Assembly (NCBI GenBank): GCA_002435755.1
Contig: DIYH01000004.1
Coordinates: forward strand, 238,178 to 302,177
DNA from: Flammeovirgaceae bacterium UBA6059
GTDB taxonomy: Bacteria > Bacteroidota > Bacteroidia > Cytophagales > Cyclobacteriaceae
Length of the DNA stretch: 64,000 nt
Direction: 5' to 3'
Made by a program: the position numbers and the translations under genes. The notes below the pieces were generated by a model. That model had not been told where the DNA came from and made no database searches. It saw only the letters and a program-made list of their open reading frames with translations. Of this stretch, positions 62,601 through 64,000 are shown in pieces; the stretch's first letter is position 1, and each line of letters starts with the position of its first letter.

Positions 62601-64000
62601 TGTCAATGAAGTACCTAGTAGTATCCAAGTACCATCACCATTATTGGTAGCCTCAAAATCAACACCGTCAATAGTAACTGTGACTGTTGCTTCAGGATCA
62701 TCTATAGTTCCGGTAATGTCCGGACGGGGAACATTCGATATCAACTCATCAAGGGTAACCACAGGAGGTTCAGTATCAATAGTCAATTCATCTGATGTGT
62801 TGTCTGTACCCACAATGTTAAACTGACTAATAGCTGTTGCAACAACATCGTATACACCATCAGGAAGGCTTAGGAAAATTGGAACAATCCAAGTGCCATC
62901 ACCAAGGTTTGAACCATTATATTCCTGCCCATCAATTGTGATTGTTATTGATGCCAATGTATTGTCTATTGTACCAGTTATGGTTGGCCTACTATCATTT
63001 GTACTTAAGATGTCTATAGCAATGATCGGTGCTAAGGCGTTAACAATCAACTCATCTATGGTACCGTCAACTCCAATATTTCCTGCCTGATCTGTAGCCG
63101 TGGCTACTATATCATAGGCGTCATTCGGTAAAATATCAGTAATATCTGCAGCCCATGTACCATCTCCATTGTTTACAGCATTGTAGTTTTCTCCATCGAC
63201 AGTTACCACAATAGTCACTGTGATTGGATCAAAGTTGTCAGCAACAGTACCTGTAATGCTCGGGGTAGCATCACCGGTTCCCAGCGCATCAACAGTTACA
63301 GTCGGTGCTGTCTCATCAAAGGTCACACTACTACCATCTGTAACAGCTATTACTTGAGAACCAGGATTACCACCTAAGTCTTCAAAGTCTATTGTAAAAC
63401 CTAAGACACCTTCGTTATCACCCGTCTGTGTTGTGTAGCTCGCACTCCATGTAGTAGCACTACCACTGACCGCCGCGATATTGCCATCAATGGTCACATT
63501 AACATTTTGTAAATCCTCTGAACTATTAAAACTCAAAGTCACCAAATCGCCTACAGTAGCGAAGGCCGTATTCGCATTACTTGAGATAATACTCACCGGA
63601 TCCAATAGGGTGGGTAGCGTCTCATCGAAGGTGACACTGCTGCCATCGGTTACTGCAATGACTTGCGTGCCTGCATTGCCGCTCAAATCTTCAAAGTCTA
63701 TCGCAAAAGCCAGCGTACCTTCTGTATCGCCTGCCTGCATTGTGTAGCTCGCACTCCAGGTCGCAGGGCCTCCAGTAACTACGGCTACTTTACCATCAAT
63801 ACTAGTGGTTACATTCTGAACATCCTCCGAGCTGTTAAAGGTTAAGGTTACTATATCTCCGATTATCGCCAGCGTTGGGTCAACATTGTTAGACACTATG
63901 CTCACAGGACTCAGCGTTGGTACTGTCTCATCAAAGGTCACACTACTGCCATCTGTTACCGATATTACTTGAGTACCAAGATTACCACTCAAATCCTCAA
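59667..64000 (-). CDS. Giant T9SS-sorted multi-repeat surface protein (partial, N-terminus outside window)
   Basis: At least 1444 residues are visible and the frame runs off the right edge. From the visible N-terminal side there are three copies of a 102-103-residue unit (TDGSSVTFDET at each junction), then five or more Ig-like units of about 80-95 residues with the pattern ITGTxxDxxATVTVTIDG, NNGDGTW and DxYDVVATATD. Next come an Fn3-like domain, two leucine-rich repeat blocks (GPEWTNNTGW; GEGWADPSGS), Ig-like segments, a carboxypeptidase-regulatory-like fold, the RRRVRRAGCGF module and a T9SS type A sorting domain (LSIFPNPADDHLTV). The C-terminal 700 residues parallel those of the other giant protein, so the two genes are tandem paralogues. 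Confidence 0.92.
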   Translation of the reverse strand, partial: EDLSGNLGTQVISVTDGSSVTFDETVPTLSPVSIVSNNVDPTLAIIGDIVTLTFNSSEDVQNVTTSIDGKVAVVTGGPATWSASYTMQAGDTEGTLAFAIDFEDLSGNAGTQVIAVTDGSSVTFDETLPTLLDPVSIISSNANTAFATVGDLVTLSFNSSEDLQNVNVTIDGNIAAVSGSATTWSASYTTQTGDNEGVLGFTIDFEDLGGNPGSQVIAVTDGSSVTFDETAPTVTVDALGTGDATPSITGTVADNFDPITVTIVVTVDGENYNAVNNGDGTWAADITDILPNDAYDIVATATDQAGNIGVDGTIDELIVNALAPIIAIDILSTNDSRPTITGTIDNTLASITITIDGQEYNGSNLGDGTWIVPIFLSLPDGVYDVVATAISQFNIVGTDNTSDELTIDTEPPVVTLDELISNVPRPDITGTIDDPEATVTVTIDGVDFEATNNGDGTWILLGTSLTFDLDDGILDIQVSAVDASGNPTLSVEDGMIILDSTAPVVSVDTLLTGDNTPDITGKTNDPSATLSLTLNGTVYVPVLTSDTTWRLSGNQLTVLEDGVYDVSVSALDSLDNASEDATTNELTIDALPTILEASEITTLAFTTNWEPSLVTDQFIVQVAEDINFTSLIGGYEDIFTDITSLEVIDAGLYHSTTYYYRVRMVYNDGSFSEFSEPQSVRTLESAGLVADSISLVNLYNELSGPEWTNNTGWLEGLIKDWFGVQVTGDRVTEVQLRENNLVGSMSREALANLDATTVVELSNNEITAIPILTVMDEVQQFDISNNLLDFSSLELQGDLLDLMIYSPQGLQLDQEQLIINEGEDGVVDRTIGGINNRYVWLENGEPFPAANSDDGTINFNDAQFINEGLYSVQVTNTLVPGLVIETEPIQLFVSSLERDIATLLELYNTLGGEGWADPSGSPISGWGEDPNLPIQQWSFVTTDADVSRVEQVRLAGVGLTGDLSTVITTMTSVNTLDLSNNGLTYVPDLTQMRSLLDLNISNNSLQFESLQQNIGIQNYVFASQRALLNEETRLVPQGTDYELNVPVRGEGLSFEWFFNGQRVDSTTSDTYVIDSVGFNNMGAYNLVVTDQRIREIDPTFTLVTETQEILATANIRGKVFDFDQNQITEGEVSIWGIREIGTAYDSIGTYEFSGGEYTIPDVVLGDYIHWIIGDLNQYLPTYYRSSFTWSVADPIPLRRDTSGVDVILQKVPAPLLPGPDNDNTISGFLELDEDLFPPGTFGDGNRSLARRRVRRAGCGFNRARFVNRGEDDVIFELIAYVLTDENGEFEVPNLPDGLYQVTFEFPGIPMDPNSFVEFEIGGGGIIDANSVRLSAEVTPGGIVVSKVNETGIYREYFKNLSIFPNPADDHLTVTYDRLNTEGIVMQVMDLNGAIQIEQEIPKGFNHEIKLEVDNLTPGIYLMTFMDQAEGVRSITTMKFIIRR
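63313..64000 (-). repeat. Tandem 306-309-bp repeats at the right edge
   Basis: TCATC[A/G]AAGG-type junctions occur at 63313, 63622 and 63928, that is every 309 and 306 bases. The units encode about 102-103 residues ending in TDGSSVTFDET. The middle copy differs from its neighbours by synonymous changes as well as substitutions. More copies probably lie outside the window. Confidence 0.8.

Noticed and set aside
1..64000. CRISPR arrays, tRNA or rRNA genes, insertion sequences, integrases.
   Set aside because: No short regularly spaced repeats, cloverleaf-like segments, transposase or integrase motifs were seen on reading both strands by eye; tRNAscan and an IS database search were not possible.

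Overview
The window is a chromosomal segment of a Bacteroidota bacterium, most likely a marine, aerobic member of the Cytophagales. The evidence is gene content and promoter style: Type IX secretion C-terminal sorting domains, DUF5723 and DUF2652 proteins, MacB/FtsX permeases of the Bacteroidota type, a fused CcoNO cbb3 oxidase with a mono-haem CcoP, and several starts preceded by the Bacteroidota -7 motif TAnnTTTG. No rRNA, tRNA, CRISPR array, insertion sequence or prophage is visible. Coding density is high. No gene-free stretch exceeds 300 bases; the largest gaps are 6095-6331, 37969-38168, 44368-44542, 2729-2892, 8097-8257 and 26182-26339.

Layout. 1-2728 is the N-terminal part of a large secreted ELWxxDGT-like protein on the minus strand. 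2893-9625 holds a secreted aminopeptidase P, two proteins with START-like (SRPBCC) folds, a LytS/LytTR two-component pair and radA. 9680-15865 holds a DUF5723 barrel protein and a lipoprotein in one operon, a PLP enzyme, an RluD-type pseudouridine synthase and pheA. 16022-28745 is mostly plus strand: an S41 protease lipoprotein, the glyA-tatC-rpiB set, rbfA with a LolC/E-type permease, a SNF2 helicase and a MacB/FtsX permease. 28871-32127 is a divergent katG/oxyR pair.

32130-44367 is the cbb3 oxidase locus on the minus strand: ccoNO, ccoQ, ccoP, ccoG, ccoH and a SafE-like gene, plus ccoI-ccoS. The two halves are separated by a protease, a glycosyltransferase and a PIN/RHH toxin-antitoxin pair. 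The ccoNO and ccoI promoters share a CTGA-N6-TCAG palindrome of Crp/Fnr geometry, so the halves are probably still co-regulated. 44543-50257 looks like a small biosynthetic locus: FAD oxidoreductase, VOC lipoprotein, GNAT, UbiA prenyltransferase, type III polyketide synthase and a translationally coupled methyltransferase. It most resembles an alkylresorcinol/alkylquinone pathway.

50928-64000 encodes two giant T9SS-exported repeat proteins that flank a parallel beta-helix protein. The giants share a nearly identical C-terminal architecture, including a Cys- and Arg-rich module (RRRVRRAGCGF) that I cannot assign to a known domain. The best candidates for something undescribed are this surface-protein module, the polyketide-prenyl-quinone locus, and the regulatory palindromes at cco and upstream of radA.
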